DNA of 64,000 nt from Escherichia sp. ESNIH1 (GTDB taxonomy: Bacteria; Pseudomonadota; Gammaproteobacteria; Enterobacterales; Enterobacteriaceae): positions 1-64,000 of the forward strand of contig PQKR01000011.1 in the NCBI GenBank assembly GCA_002918705.1, read 5' to 3'. The notes beneath the pieces are model-generated. The model did not search any database, was not told the DNA's origin, and worked only from the letters and a program-made list of their open reading frames with translations. The translations under genes were made by a program, and so were the position numbers. Below are positions 20,026 to 29,838 of the stretch, piece by piece; the stretch's first letter is position 1; each line of letters begins with the position of its first letter.

Positions 20026-20427
20026 ATGACGTTACCGAGTGGACACCCGAAAAGCAGACTGATCAAGAAGTTTATGGCGCTTGGCCCTTACATCCGCGAG
20101 GAGCAGTGTGAAGGGAACCGTTTCTTTTTTGACTGCCTTGCCGTATGCGTCAACGTAAAACCTGCCCCTGAGAAGCGTGAGTTTTGGGGTTGGTGGATGA
20201 TAATGGAAGCCCAGGAGCAACGCTTCACCTATACCTACCAGTTTGGCCTGTTTAATAAAGAGGGCCACTGGGAGCCGGTTGCTATTAAAGATGCGGAAGT
20301 CACCGATCGTCTTGAGCAGACGCTGCGGACTTTCCACGAGCGCGCACGCGAGCTGCTGGCGTCGCTGGAATTAAAGCTGGAGCCTGCCGACGACTTTAAA
20401 AATGAGCCGGTCAAACTCAGCGCCTGA
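20026..20427 (+). CDS. crl: Sigma-S assembly factor Crl
   Basis: 133 residues. Crl binds sigma-S and promotes its assembly with RNA polymerase core, raising expression of curli and other stationary-phase genes. The conserved aromatic segment ([25 protein letters not shown], about 46-70) is clear. The ATG follows a strong aaaggag site. It converges on phoE through a shared terminator. In relatives, its targets include regulators of c-di-GMP enzymes such as dgcC, also present in this window. Confidence 0.96.
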   Translation: MTLPSGHPKSRLIKKFMALGPYIREEQCEGNRFFFDCLAVCVNVKPAPEKREFWGWWMIMEAQEQRFTYTYQFGLFNKEGHWEPVAIKDAEVTDRLEQTLRTFHERARELLASLELKLEPADDFKNEPVKLSA

Positions 20428-20446
20428 TTAATCGGACGCCATAAAT

Positions 20447-20482
20447 AAAAAAGGCCCTTCACCGACATGAAGGGCCTTTTTA
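20447..20482. terminator. Bidirectional terminator between crl and phoE
   Basis: Perfect 14-base inverted repeat aaaaaggcccttca / tgaagggccttttt with a 6-base loop. It is A/T-flanked on both sides and so works in both directions. Confidence 0.88.
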
Positions 20483-20492
20483 TTAGGCAGAA

Positions 20493-21557
20493 TTAGAACT
20501 GGTAGGTTACGCCAAGGGCAACCACATCGTCGTTGGTGGTAACCAGGCGGTTATCGTCGTCAATCTGGTTGATTTTATAATCAACAAAGGCGGACATGTT
20601 TTTGTTGAAATAGTAGGTTGCGCCTACGTCGATATAGTTGACCAGATCTTCATCGCCGAAGCCCTCAATATCTTTGCCTTTGGTCAGGACGTAGCCCACG
20701 GATGGACGCAGACCGAAGTCGAACTGGTACTGGAGCACGGCTTCGAAGTTATCCGCCTTGTTGGCAAAGCCAGCAGAGGAGGAGATCGGGGTCATGTTGT
20801 AAGAGACACCGTAGAAGGCCGCCGCGTAGACGTTGTTGGCGTCATATTTCGCGCCAGCAGCCCAGGCTTCCGCATTCGCGCCACGACCCAGAGCCATCCG
20901 GTTCTGCGCGTCGGTGCGGTCAGAGTTAGCGTAGGCGCCAACGATAGAGAAGTCACTGCCGCCAAAGTCATAGGCCAGAGAGGTACCGAAGCCGTCACCG
21001 TTCTGTTTCACCACGCTGCTGCGGCCGTTTTCATTTTTGCCCTGGTACTGCAGGGTCAGATCCAGACCGTCTACCACGCCGAAGAAGTCGGTATTACGGT
21101 AGGTCGCCACGCCGCTGGTGCGTTTGGTCATAAAGTTGTCGGTACGGGCCAGGCCGTCGCCGCCGAACTCAGGGAACATATCGGTGTAGGCGGCCACGTC
21201 ATACAGCACGCCCAGGTTACGACCGTAGTCCAGTGAACCAAAATCTTTAATTTTCACTCCGGCAAAGGCCAGACGGGTTTTCTGCCCGGAGGTGCTTTCA
21301 TCGTTGTTACCGGCAAACTCCGCTTCCCAGCGACCGAAGCCCGTAATCTGATCGTTAATTTGTGTTTCGCCTTTAAAGCCGAAACGAACGTATGTTTTAT
21401 CGCCGTCGTTGCTGTTGTCATCGCTGAAGTAGTGCATGGCTTTCACTTTGCCGTAAACGTCCAGCTTGTTGCCATTTTTATTAAAAACTTCTGCGGACTG
21501 TACCGATGCGGAAGCAGCCAGACCCATTACCACTAATGCCAGAGTACTCTTTTTCAT
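20493..21557 (-). CDS. phoE: Phosphate-starvation outer membrane porin PhoE
   Basis: A general porin with anion preference, trimeric 16-stranded barrel, 354 residues. The signal peptide is [22 protein letters not shown] with mature [17 protein letters not shown]. The PEFGGD loop-3 motif and C-terminal Phe (GVTYQF) are typical. The start at 21557 is chosen because it opens the signal peptide; seven extra in-frame codons upstream are not supported. Its position between crl and proB matches E. coli phoE, and an upstream Pho box supports phoE rather than ompC/ompF. Confidence 0.95.
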   Translation of the reverse strand: MKKSTLALVVMGLAASASVQSAEVFNKNGNKLDVYGKVKAMHYFSDDNSNDGDKTYVRFGFKGETQINDQITGFGRWEAEFAGNNDESTSGQKTRLAFAGVKIKDFGSLDYGRNLGVLYDVAAYTDMFPEFGGDGLARTDNFMTKRTSGVATYRNTDFFGVVDGLDLTLQYQGKNENGRSSVVKQNGDGFGTSLAYDFGGSDFSIVGAYANSDRTDAQNRMALGRGANAEAWAAGAKYDANNVYAAAFYGVSYNMTPISSSAGFANKADNFEAVLQYQFDFGLRPSVGYVLTKGKDIEGFGDEDLVNYIDVGATYYFNKNMSAFVDYKINQIDDDNRLVTTNDDVVALGVTYQF

Positions 21558-21642
21558 TTTGATTCCCGATTTAAACAAAAGACGCTCTAATATTCGCCAG
21601 GCTTATACCTGCTGAAAACAGAGAGGGTTTTAACGTTCGGAA

Positions 21643-21660
21643 ATGAAAGATTTATGACAA
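21643..21660 (-). promoter_or_regulatory. Pho box upstream of phoE
   Basis: On the minus strand TTGTCATAAATCTTTCAT matches the 18-base PhoB consensus CTGTCATAWAWCTGTCAY at 16 of 18 positions, with an 11-base-period direct repeat of TGTCAT / TTTCAT. It lies 86-103 bases upstream of the phoE start, consistent with activation by PhoB under phosphate limitation. Confidence 0.75.
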
Positions 21661-21849
21661 TCTCGGAATAATTTTAAAAATCCGTGTTTATTTATTTCTG
21701 CAATAAAACTGTAAAAATCTGCCGCTAGGCTTGCCGATCCGCGCAGCGATCTCTCACCCTTTTGACCAAGGTTATTGGCAAGCGGCTTCACTCCTGTTAC
21801 AACGTCAGACTGACATCACATTTCCTTATTCGTAAAACGGCAGAGAATC

Positions 21850-22953
21850 ATGAGTGACACCCAGACGCTGGTGGTAAAACTCGGCACCAGCGTGTTAACG
21901 GGCGGATCGCGCCGCCTGAACCGCGCCCATATTGTGGAACTGGTACGCCAGTGCGCGCAGCTCCATGCCGCAGGGCATCGTATTGTTATTGTCACCTCCG
22001 GAGCGATTGCCGCCGGACGCGAGCATTTGGGCTACCCTGAGCTGCCCGCCACTATCGCCTCCAAGCAGCTGCTGGCGGCGGTAGGACAGAGTCGACTGAT
22101 CCAGCTCTGGGAGCAGCTCTTTTCCATCTACGGTATCCACGTCGGCCAGATGCTGCTAACGCGTGCCGATATGGAAGACCGGGAGCGCTTCCTCAACGCC
22201 CGCGATACCCTGCGCGCGCTGCTGGATAACAGCATCGTGCCGGTGATCAATGAGAACGACGCCGTCGCTACCGCCGAGATTAAAGTCGGCGATAACGATA
22301 ACCTCTCTGCGCTGGCCGCCATCCTCGGCGGAGCGGATAAGCTGCTGCTGCTCACCGACCAGCAGGGCCTCTACACCGCCGATCCGCGCAATAACCCGGA
22401 TGCCGAGCTGATCGCCGATGTTCACGGCATTGATGATGCGCTGCGTGCCATCGCCGGCGACAGCGTATCCGGCCTCGGTACCGGCGGCATGGGCACGAAA
22501 CTACAGGCCGCTGATGTCGCCTGCCGGGCGGGTATCGAGACCATTATCGCCGCAGGCAGCAGGCCAGGGGTCATCGGCGACGCGCTGAACGGCGTGCCGG
22601 TAGGGACGCGCTTCCACGCCCAGACCTCGCCGCTGGAGAGCCGCAAGCGCTGGATCTTCGGTGCCCCGCCAGCCGGTGAGCTGACCGTAGACGAAGGGGC
22701 AACGATGGCGATCCTCGAAAAAGGCAGCTCGTTACTTCCAAAAGGGATCAAAAGCGTGACAGGCAACTTCTCCCGTGGTGAAGTGATCCGTATCCGTAAC
22801 CTGGAAGGACGGGACATCGCTCACGGCGTCTCCCGCTACAACAGCGACGCGCTGCGACGCATCGCCGGCCAGCACTCACAACAGATCGACACCATTCTCG
22901 GCTACGAGTATGGCCCGGTTGCCGTCCATCGCGACGACATGATCACCCGTTAA
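21850..22953 (+). CDS. proB: Glutamate 5-kinase
   Basis: First enzyme of proline synthesis; it phosphorylates glutamate and is feedback-inhibited by proline. At 367 residues it has an amino-acid-kinase domain ([12 protein letters not shown], about 9-20; [14 protein letters not shown], about 49-62; INENDAVA, about 132-139) and a C-terminal PUA domain (about 275-360). proA starts 11 bases after its stop, a proBA operon. Confidence 0.97.
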   Translation: MSDTQTLVVKLGTSVLTGGSRRLNRAHIVELVRQCAQLHAAGHRIVIVTSGAIAAGREHLGYPELPATIASKQLLAAVGQSRLIQLWEQLFSIYGIHVGQMLLTRADMEDRERFLNARDTLRALLDNSIVPVINENDAVATAEIKVGDNDNLSALAAILGGADKLLLLTDQQGLYTADPRNNPDAELIADVHGIDDALRAIAGDSVSGLGTGGMGTKLQAADVACRAGIETIIAAGSRPGVIGDALNGVPVGTRFHAQTSPLESRKRWIFGAPPAGELTVDEGATMAILEKGSSLLPKGIKSVTGNFSRGEVIRIRNLEGRDIAHGVSRYNSDALRRIAGQHSQQIDTILGYEYGPVAVHRDDMITR

Positions 22954-22964
22954 GGAGCAGACGT

Positions 22965-24218
22965 ATGCTTGAACAGATGGGCATCGCTGCGAAAGCAGCT
23001 TCGTATAAGCTGGCGCAGCTCTCCAGCCGAGAAAAAAACCGCGTTCTGGAGAAGATCGCCGACTACCTGGAAGCCCAGGCGCATGACATTATCCAGGCCA
23101 ACGATCAGGATGTGCTTGAAGCCCGGCGTAACGGCCTGAGCGAAGCGATGCTTGACCGCCTGGCGCTCAACCCGGAGCGCCTGAAGAGCATCGCCGACGA
23201 CGTGCGTCAGGTCTGCAAGCTGGCGGATCCGGTCGGCCAGATTATCGACGGCGGGCTGCTCGACAGCGGCCTGCGCATCGAACGCCGCCGGGTTCCTCTC
23301 GGCGTGATCGGCGTGATCTACGAAGCGCGGCCTAACGTCACCGTTGACGTCGCCTCCCTCTGCCTGAAGACCGGCAACGCGGCGATCCTGCGCGGCGGCA
23401 AAGAGACGTGGCGCACCAACGCCGCCACGGTGAAGGTGATCCAGCAGGCGCTGGAGGAGTGCGGCCTGCCGGCAGGTGCTATCCAGGCGATTGAGAGCCC
23501 GGACCGGGCGCTGGTCAACGAGATGCTGCGCATGGATAAGTACATCGACATGCTGATCCCGCGCGGTGGAGCAGGGCTGCACAAGCTGTGCCGCGAGCAG
23601 TCGACTATTCCGGTGATCACCGGCGGTATCGGCGTATGCCATATCTACGTGGATGACACCGCCGAGATTGAACCCGCGCTGAAGATTATCGTCAACGCCA
23701 AGACCCAGCGCCCGAGCACCTGCAACACCGTAGAGACGCTGCTGGTGAACCAGCAGATTGCTGAACGTTTCCTGCCTGCGCTGAGCACCCTGATGGCGCA
23801 GAGTGGCGTTACGCTGCACGCCGACGCGGCGGCACTGAAAACGCTGCAAGGTGGCCCGGCGCACGTCGAAGCGGTGAAGCCGGAGCAGTACGACGATGAG
23901 TTTTTATCTCTCGATCTTAACGTCAAGCTGGTGGCCTCGCTCGATGAGGCCATCGAGCATATTCGCCAGCACGGCACCCAGCACTCGGATGCGATCCTTA
24001 CTCGTACCCTCAGCAATGCCAACCGCTTTGTGAACGAGGTGGATTCGTCTGCGGTCTACGTGAACGCCTCCACGCGCTTCACCGACGGCGGACAGTTTGG
24101 CCTGGGTGCAGAAGTGGCCGTGAGCACGCAAAAACTGCACGCCCGCGGTCCGATGGGCCTTGAAGCGCTGACCACCTACAAGTGGGTTGGCTTCGGCGAC
24201 GATACCATTCGTGCCTGA
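22965..24218 (+). CDS. proA: Gamma-glutamyl phosphate reductase
   Basis: Second enzyme of proline synthesis; NADPH-dependent reduction of glutamyl 5-phosphate to the semialdehyde. At 417 residues it is an aldehyde-dehydrogenase-fold protein with [12 protein letters not shown] (about 138) and the catalytic Cys segment [13 protein letters not shown] (about 250-262). It follows proB in one operon. A 13-base tandem duplication (24210-24222 and 24223-24235) spans its stop codon, so the sequence cgtgcctgattgt is repeated immediately. Confidence 0.97.
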   Translation: MLEQMGIAAKAASYKLAQLSSREKNRVLEKIADYLEAQAHDIIQANDQDVLEARRNGLSEAMLDRLALNPERLKSIADDVRQVCKLADPVGQIIDGGLLDSGLRIERRRVPLGVIGVIYEARPNVTVDVASLCLKTGNAAILRGGKETWRTNAATVKVIQQALEECGLPAGAIQAIESPDRALVNEMLRMDKYIDMLIPRGGAGLHKLCREQSTIPVITGGIGVCHIYVDDTAEIEPALKIIVNAKTQRPSTCNTVETLLVNQQIAERFLPALSTLMAQSGVTLHADAAALKTLQGGPAHVEAVKPEQYDDEFLSLDLNVKLVASLDEAIEHIRQHGTQHSDAILTRTLSNANRFVNEVDSSAVYVNASTRFTDGGQFGLGAEVAVSTQKLHARGPMGLEALTTYKWVGFGDDTIRA

Positions 24219-24238
24219 TTGTCGTGCCTGATTGTCTT

Positions 24239-24261
24239 CGGGCGACGCACGCCGTCGCCCG
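24239..24261 (+). terminator. Hairpin after proA, possible terminator
   Basis: Perfect 9-base stem cgggcgacg / cgtcgcccg with a 5-base loop. There is no T tract, so termination is uncertain. It sits in the 45-base convergent gap between proA and the GGDEF-EAL gene. Confidence 0.4.
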
Positions 24262-24263
24262 CG

Positions 24264-26897
24264 CTATCCCTGGCTCTGCTGGCCTGTTCGCTCCTGCGCC
24301 GCCGAGTCCAGCGCGGCCATCTGCTCCTTGAGTGCCGTCAGGCTGAGCGGCTTGCCGATCAGGTAGCCCTGGGTTTCATCGCACTCCATCATCATCAACT
24401 TCTGCAGCTGCCCCTCGGTTTCAACCCCCTCTGCCGTAATGCTTAACGAGAAGGCTTTCCCCAGGCCGATGATATTTTTAACGATGGTATTGGCGCTGTC
24501 GCTCTCTGGCATATCGGAGATAAAGGATTTATCGAGCTTAATACCATCAAACGGGAAGTTGCGCAGATAGCTTAGGGACGAGTAGCCGGTACCAAAGTCG
24601 TCCATCAGCAGTTTCACCCCCAGCTTTTTCAGCGCCAGCATCAGTTCAAGGCTATTTTCAGGGTTCCACAGCGTGGCGTTTTCGGTAATTTCGATCTCCA
24701 GCCTGGCCGGGTCGAGCTGCGATGCCTGGAGCGCATCCCTGACGCGATCGATCAGACCCCATGACTGGAACTCCACGGCAGAGATATTCACCGAGACGGA
24801 GAGGCCGTGCAGGGATTGCTGCGCGTCGTGACAGGCCGTTTTCAGTACCCAGTCGCTGAGGGGGAAAATCAGACCGGTCTCCTCTGCCAGGGAGATAAAC
24901 TGATCCGGCATCAGCAGGCCGAGCTCCGGATGATCCCAGCGGATCAGCGCCTCTACGGCGATAATACGCGAGGAGTTGTGGCCGTAGCGCGGCTGATAAA
25001 CCAGGCGGAACTGCTGCTTTTTAAGGGCGTCGCGCAGGCTATTTTCCATTTCGCGCCGCTGCACCACCTGCTCGGCCATCTCAGGGGTATAAAACATCCA
25101 TCTGTTGCGCCCGGCGTTTTTGGCCTTGTAGAGCGCGATATCTGAGAAGCGCAGCAGCTCTCCTGCATCTACCGCATCCTGCGGAGCCATCGCGATACCG
25201 ATGCTGGCACCGATAAATATCTCATTGCCGCCGATCATAAAGGGACGTGCCAGCTCGCTGATGATCCGATTGCAGAGAAGTTCGATATCACTGCGGTCCT
25301 GGATGTCAGAGATGATCAGGATAAATTCATCCCCACCCTGGCGCGCCACCAGATCGTAGTCACGTACGCAGCTCCGCAGCCTTGTCGACACCTCGTGCAG
25401 AACGGCATCGCCTGCGCCGTGGCCAAACAGGTCATTTACCGGCTTAAACTTATCCAGATCGAGGCTCATCATCGCCAGCGGATGCGCCGGCGTAGGCTGC
25501 GCCCGCAGCTTGCCCTCAAGGAACTCGCGCATGCGGACCCGGTTAGGCAGCCCGGTCAGCTCATCGTGCCGGGAGAGATACTCTACCCGCGCCTGCGCCT
25601 CTACCTCGAGAGTGACATCTGTCGCGGTGCCCCGGTAGCCGACGATCCCTTCCGGCGTAACGACGGGTTTAATGGCGATATGGCAGTAACGCTGGTGGCC
25701 CATCGCCGAAAGGTAGCGGCAGTGCAGCAGTCGACGATGGCCTGTCTGGCCGGGCAGCGTGATCCACTCCGCCAGCGACTGGTTATCCGCCTCCATAAAT
25801 GCCGTTACTGGACGTCCCAGCCAGGCCGAGATACTGTGCCCGGTAATGCCCGGAAAACGATCGGAGAGCCAGGTAAAATGCAGGTCAGTATCCGTCTCCC
25901 AGATCCAGTCCGTGGTGGCTTCAGCCACGTCGCGAAAGCGGCGCTCGCTGGCGGTAAGGGCGTGGCGACTCTGGGCCAGCAGAAAGGTATTTTCATCATA
26001 CATACGCGCTTTTTTGAGCACGTTGCGACTCAGAACCACACTGAGAGCGCCGGTAGAAAGCGCCAGCAGGATCAGCAGCGGCAGGATGTAGTGCATGAGC
26101 TCCCGCCCCGGATCTTCACTTTTCCACTCGAAGGTTATCTGATGGCCATCAATGGGCAGCGTCGCTATCCCGCGGCGTCCTGCCAGCGTCGGGGCATCCT
26201 TTCGCTGCACGCGCGCCTGCGTAATGCCGTACTCTTCACCCAGCGCGACCAGCTTTTTGTCATCCAGCACGTCGACAAACACCAGAGTAGAGGCCGGGCC
26301 GGGGAGGGAGGCGATCCGTGAGTCGTCGCCGGTGGTGATGCGTGCGGCCGCTACCAGCGCCGGATGCCCGGCCTGCATCACTACCGTATTGGCTACCGGC
26401 ATCGCGTCCGGTTTATCGATCGCCTGAAGCAGTTTTGGGATCGGGTTCTCTCCCAGCCATTCAGTGAGCGATCGGGTAACCAGTTGGCCATTGATGACGC
26501 TATACCGGGTCTGGCCGCTACCATCCAGCACAAACACCCCTTCGTAGGTAAAATCACGCCAGAGCGTCGCGCCCATATTCTGGCGGGTATAGGCCCAGTC
26601 GGTATCTACGTTAGGGTGCAGATGGCTGTAGGCCTCACCCCACCAGGCGTAATCTTTGATGTGCGTGGTAAGCGTCTCTACCCGGTTATGGATCGCCTTA
26701 TCTAGCAGCATCGCGCTCTGCCTGTCGGCATCCTGATTAATATTCCGCACGATGATCAGCAGCGCGACAATGGCGATAACAAACAGCGCGGTCAGGAGCG
26801 AGACCATCAGCAGCAGAGCACGTTTGATAAAGGTTGTGGTACTTTTATGCTCCAGGTCAGGGCTGGACAGGTCATCGGTGACTGCGAATTTTTGCAT
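24264..26897 (-). CDS. CHASE4-PAS-GGDEF-EAL membrane protein (c-di-GMP cyclase/phosphodiesterase)
   Basis: About 877 residues. Domain order: transmembrane helix (about 25-50), periplasmic CHASE4-like sensor with the diagnostic DYAWWGEAY (about 82-90), second helix (about 272-290), PAS (about 325-440), GGDEF (about 450-610) and EAL (about 625-870). The GGDEF motif is intact (RQGGDEF) with an I-site RxxD nine residues before it (RDYD). The EAL domain retains EALIRW, NISAVEF, EITENAT, MDDFGTG, KLDKSFI and AEGVE, so both activities look possible. The start is placed at the ATG at 26897 (ggat upstream); the frame runs open to 26987. The ligand is unknown. In E. coli nothing lies between proA and thrW, so this is an added gene. 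Confidence 0.9.
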   Translation of the reverse strand: MQKFAVTDDLSSPDLEHKSTTTFIKRALLLMVSLLTALFVIAIVALLIIVRNINQDADRQSAMLLDKAIHNRVETLTTHIKDYAWWGEAYSHLHPNVDTDWAYTRQNMGATLWRDFTYEGVFVLDGSGQTRYSVINGQLVTRSLTEWLGENPIPKLLQAIDKPDAMPVANTVVMQAGHPALVAAARITTGDDSRIASLPGPASTLVFVDVLDDKKLVALGEEYGITQARVQRKDAPTLAGRRGIATLPIDGHQITFEWKSEDPGRELMHYILPLLILLALSTGALSVVLSRNVLKKARMYDENTFLLAQSRHALTASERRFRDVAEATTDWIWETDTDLHFTWLSDRFPGITGHSISAWLGRPVTAFMEADNQSLAEWITLPGQTGHRRLLHCRYLSAMGHQRYCHIAIKPVVTPEGIVGYRGTATDVTLEVEAQARVEYLSRHDELTGLPNRVRMREFLEGKLRAQPTPAHPLAMMSLDLDKFKPVNDLFGHGAGDAVLHEVSTRLRSCVRDYDLVARQGGDEFILIISDIQDRSDIELLCNRIISELARPFMIGGNEIFIGASIGIAMAPQDAVDAGELLRFSDIALYKAKNAGRNRWMFYTPEMAEQVVQRREMENSLRDALKKQQFRLVYQPRYGHNSSRIIAVEALIRWDHPELGLLMPDQFISLAEETGLIFPLSDWVLKTACHDAQQSLHGLSVSVNISAVEFQSWGLIDRVRDALQASQLDPARLEIEITENATLWNPENSLELMLALKKLGVKLLMDDFGTGYSSLSYLRNFPFDGIKLDKSFISDMPESDSANTIVKNIIGLGKAFSLSITAEGVETEGQLQKLMMMECDETQGYLIGKPLSLTALKEQMAALDSAAQERTGQQSQG

Positions 26898-27228
26898 TAG
26901 TTTATCCACTCTATCCAGTCCATCTGGTATCTGGTCTATCTTATCATCGGCCTGTTTTGGCGGGGCTTGAGTGCGGTCGGGTAACAATCAAGATAGCTGA
27001 TTTTGAAAGAAAAAGTAGACGGGACGGTCTAATGTTAAAAAAATGTTGCTTGATGTGAGGGGAGACACAACCAGCAGAGGAGGGGATACGGTGATGACCA
27101 TGCTTTTTGTGCTGAATTAGCGAGATCGTGCTGTAAAAAACAACAACTAAACGCGAGGGGAGTTGACGAGGCGGACGCTTTTTCTTAACCTTGCATACCG
27201 TAGTCACGCTCGTGACGCGCCCGGATAA
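26898..27228. other. Intergenic region upstream of thrW
   Basis: About 330 bases. The left part holds the leader of the GGDEF-EAL gene with several TATC-rich short repeats. The right part contains the tRNA-Thr promoter (separate entry). No further gene, RNA or repeat is evident. Confidence 0.5.
27163..27191 (+). promoter_or_regulatory. Candidate promoter of tRNA-Thr
   Basis: A -35 TTGACG and a -10 TAACCT with exactly 17 bases between. Start of transcription would fall about 30 bases before the tRNA, in a GC-rich stretch (gtgacgcgcccgg) of the kind expected at stringently controlled stable-RNA promoters. Confidence 0.55.
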
Positions 27229-27304
27229 GCCGATATAGCTCAGTTGGTAGAGCAGCGCATTCGTAATGCGAAGGTCGTAGGTTCGACTCCTATTATCGGC
27301 ACCA
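27229..27304 (+). tRNA. thrW: tRNA-Thr (anticodon CGU)
   Basis: A complete 76-base cloverleaf (acceptor gccgata/tatcggc, anticodon loop ttCGTaa, T-arm ggttcgactcc) with encoded CCA, matching E. coli thrW. It lies downstream of the proBA region as in E. coli, where thrW is a known integration site (prophage CP4-6). Integrase remnants begin immediately after it here. Confidence 0.97.
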
Positions 27305-27318
27305 ATCACATCAGATAG

Positions 27319-27663
27319 TTACCTGCTGTTGATGTAAATCACGTTCTCCTCTTGTGCCATATTTGTGACATTGCGGTTCAAAATCGTGTTAATTTTGCTT
27401 GCGTGCTCATTCAAATGACCTGCAGAAAGGTGAGCCTATCGCTGTACCATTTCCAGAGTTTCCCAACCGCCCATTTCTTTGAGTGCAAGTAACGAAACGC
27501 CTGACTGAACCAGCCAGCTCGACCAGGTGTGCCGGAGGTCATCGAATCGGAAGTTGCTTATGCCTGCACGCTTAAACGCTCCCTTCCATGCCTTGTTGCT
27601 TTCTGTGCGCATTTTCCTGACTGCTGCCGTCTTCGTTCCATCATTGCGATAATAGGCGTTGCC
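27319..27663 (-). pseudogene. Tyrosine recombinase (phage integrase) remnant, catalytic residues lost
   Basis: Reading the minus strand from 27663 gives about 115 codons of the C-terminal catalytic domain of a phage-type integrase, a match to FRFHDLRHTWASW...[20 protein letters not shown]. The frame is interrupted by a TAG at 27438-27436, exactly where the catalytic tyrosine of VQR-Y-AHLS should be. The His of the H-x-x-R box is also changed to Asp ([10 protein letters not shown]). Another stop (27666-27664) closes the frame upstream, and the N-terminal two-thirds are missing. Its 3' end faces the tRNA-Thr 3' end, the usual placement for an integrase beside its att site. The element can no longer excise with this protein. 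Confidence 0.85.
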
Positions 27664-27697
27664 CTAACCGCTATCTTTACCTGCACATTCAGGTTTC

Positions 27698-27726
27698 ATT
27701 ACATTCATTCATACCGTCAATATAAT
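27698..27726 (+). promoter_or_regulatory. Candidate promoter of the ZorABE-like operon
   Basis: ATTACA (four of six to TTGACA), 17-base spacer and a perfect TATAAT. It would start transcription near 27733, about 110 bases before zorA. No other good -10/-35 pair is seen between the integrase remnant and the operon. Confidence 0.5.
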
Positions 27727-27842
27727 AGATTCCACGATAACATAGACCCTATAAAAAACAGGGTGTATCATGCACTCTATTTTATGGCCTGTATGCAATG
27801 TCAGGCGCTTACATTTAGAGCTCAGTTCCTTTGATCACGATA

Positions 27843-29150
27843 ATGAAGAAAAGACTTCTGCTTCTGTTGCTACTAATGCCCTGCATGTCATACGCTGCAG
27901 CGTCTGTAACATTCAGCACTATTACATCAGATCCCATCACCAATGGCTTCGTATTAATTAATCTGGCCTTGGCAATATTTTTCGCGTTTATACGCTTCGA
28001 CAGATTTGCTGTTGTTCATGGTCCCGAAGTACTCACTACCGTTGGTATCCTTGGTTGTTTCGCAGGAATTGCAACTTCGCTGCTGCATTTTGATTCAACT
28101 AACGTAGCAGAAAGCGTTCCACATTTGCTTGAAGGGGTGAAAACCGCATTCCTTGCCTCGTTAAGTGGTGTTTTCGGTTCGCTGGTAATCAGAGCCAGAC
28201 ACTATTTCCAGAATAAACCCATTCCGCAGACGTCTGGCACGCCTAAAGCGGCCAGCCTAGATGATGTAGTTGCGGCCACTCAGGCGCTTCAGCAGAGTCT
28301 TGCCGGTAACGAAGACAGTAGCCTTCTGACACAGCTCAAATTAATGCGTCAGGATCAGGCGGACGAATTACGCGCCTTACGTAGCGCCTTTGATACATTT
28401 TCTCAGAAAATGACAGAGGATGGATCTAAAGCACTTGTTGATGCCCTGAAAGACGTAATTAAAGATTTTAATGCGCAAATAAATGAACAGTTCGGAGAGA
28501 ATTTCAAACATCTGAACGCAAGCGTGGAAAAGCTTATCATTTGGCAACAGCAGTATAAGGACGAACTCGACAAGTTGCAGGCTGTTCAAAAATCTTCAGC
28601 CGACGATCTCAGGGAGGCCTCTCTCGGCCTTGCATCATTTATCGGACAGGCATCAAGTTTCGCGCAAATCGCAAATGCGCTTGAAACAACGCTTGAGCAT
28701 TTGGTTCAGCAGCATCAAGACATAGATCACTCTCAGCGTTCCATGAGTGAAGTTTTGTCTCAGATGAAAGAAGTCACTCCTCAATTCTCACGCAAAATCG
28801 ATGAAATGACCCAATCAATGGCTTTGGGCGTAACAAAACTGCAGGACAACGTCAGTGATATTGTCATGGACTTTGGCACTGAGGCACAATCTTTCTCTTC
28901 AGAAATTAAACGATTTTTGACTGAGACACTTAGCCAGTCGCAGTCTGAAGTCAGTTCTGGACTAGCCCAGTCTATGGAGAAGATCCATCAGAGTGTTGTC
29001 GCGCTAGATACTGGGCTGCAGGAAGAGCTGACAAAAAGTCTCGAAACTTTGGGCCAACAGCTTGCTTCTCTTTCCGAGAAATTTGTTGCTGATTACACCC
29101 CTCTCACTGAGCGCTTGAGAGAAGTTGTGCGGATCGCTTCAGCGACTTGA
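27843..29150 (+). CDS. zorA: ZorA-like MotA/ExbB-family membrane protein with long coiled-coil tail
   Basis: 435 residues, first gene of a three-gene anti-phage-type operon. A leucine-rich N-terminal hydrophobic segment (1-18) is followed by a helix at about 34-52. The MotA/TolQ/ExbB-like core has two helices at about 63-83 and 100-117 (GVKTAFLASLSGVFGSLVIRA). From about residue 140 to the end the protein is almost entirely helical and polar, with heptad-like spacing. Known: in Zorya systems ZorA forms a pentameric proton-driven motor around ZorB, with a long cytoplasmic helical tail. Inferred: this is the same architecture. The ATG at 27843 is preferred to a TTG at 27831; neither has a strong ribosome site. 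The gene is AT-rich relative to its flanks. Confidence 0.8.
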   Translation: MKKRLLLLLLLMPCMSYAAASVTFSTITSDPITNGFVLINLALAIFFAFIRFDRFAVVHGPEVLTTVGILGCFAGIATSLLHFDSTNVAESVPHLLEGVKTAFLASLSGVFGSLVIRARHYFQNKPIPQTSGTPKAASLDDVVAATQALQQSLAGNEDSSLLTQLKLMRQDQADELRALRSAFDTFSQKMTEDGSKALVDALKDVIKDFNAQINEQFGENFKHLNASVEKLIIWQQQYKDELDKLQAVQKSSADDLREASLGLASFIGQASSFAQIANALETTLEHLVQQHQDIDHSQRSMSEVLSQMKEVTPQFSRKIDEMTQSMALGVTKLQDNVSDIVMDFGTEAQSFSSEIKRFLTETLSQSQSEVSSGLAQSMEKIHQSVVALDTGLQEELTKSLETLGQQLASLSEKFVADYTPLTERLREVVRIASAT

Positions 29151-29157
29151 GGTAAAT

Positions 29158-29838
29158 ATGAATTTAGAACAGAGTAACCAATCTTACTGGATACCCCTCG
29201 CAGACTTGATGACGGGCTTAATGATGGTGTTTATGCTGCTGACAGCCGCATTTATGCTTCGCGTAGAGCAGACGACAACACTTGTTGTTAAAGAGTATGA
29301 AGTCACGAAGCGCGATATGCAGTTAGCCCTGCAGAAAGAATTTGCGAAAGACCTGAAGCAATGGAACGCCGAAATTCTGGGAGATATGACTATCCGCTTT
29401 AACGATCCTTCGGTTCTTTTCGCCACAGGCTCGTCGGAATTACGTCCACGTTTCAGAGAAGTACTCCGCGAGTTTTTTCCCCGTTATATCACTTTGTTGA
29501 CATCAGAGAAATACAGAAGCGCAGTAAAGGAAATACGTATAGAAGGACATACCAGCGCCTTCTGGAGTGGAGCTGGAGATGAAAAGGAGGCTTATTTCAG
29601 AAACATGGAGCTGTCTCAGGCAAGAACTCGCAGCACACTCGAATATCTTATGTCCTTACCAAACGTGCAGGGTGAAGAAAAATGGTTGGTTCAGCATGTA
29701 ACTGCTAATGGACTGTCATCCTCTCATCCTCTTTCTCATGAATCATCACAAGCGGCAAACCAGCGTGTGGAGTTCCGTATTGTCACTAATGCCACTGAGA
29801 AAATGGATCTGATTGCAGGGGAATTATCTAAAAAATGA
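29158..29838 (+). CDS. zorB: ZorB-like MotB/OmpA-domain stator protein
   Basis: 226 residues. A single N-terminal membrane helix (about 13-34) carries Asp16 in WIPLADLMTGLMMVFMLL, the position of the proton-carrying Asp of MotB and ZorB. The C-terminal OmpA-like peptidoglycan-binding domain (about 75-215) shows FATGSSELRP, IRIEGHTS, the helix ELSQARTRSTLEYL and NQRVEFRI. The GHTD signature is altered to GHTS followed by an insertion. The start is the ATG at 29158, after a gaggt site, seven bases after the zorA stop. An upstream start would overlap zorA and is less likely. The zorE ATG overlaps this stop by four bases. Confidence 0.8.
   Translation: MNLEQSNQSYWIPLADLMTGLMMVFMLLTAAFMLRVEQTTTLVVKEYEVTKRDMQLALQKEFAKDLKQWNAEILGDMTIRFNDPSVLFATGSSELRPRFREVLREFFPRYITLLTSEKYRSAVKEIRIEGHTSAFWSGAGDEKEAYFRNMELSQARTRSTLEYLMSLPNVQGEEKWLVQHVTANGLSSSHPLSHESSQAANQRVEFRIVTNATEKMDLIAGELSKK

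Noticed and set aside
22950..23864. Open frame of 304 codons opposite proA
   Set aside because: Antisense shadow; the conserved proA frame explains the codon pattern.
25395..26321. Open frame of 308 codons opposite the CHASE4-GGDEF-EAL gene
   Set aside because: Antisense shadow, no motifs; the minus-strand frame has clear domains.
27529..27834. Plus-strand frame across the integrase remnant
   Set aside because: The minus strand reads clearly as an integrase C-terminus. The plus-strand frame is Cys/Phe/His-rich without support.
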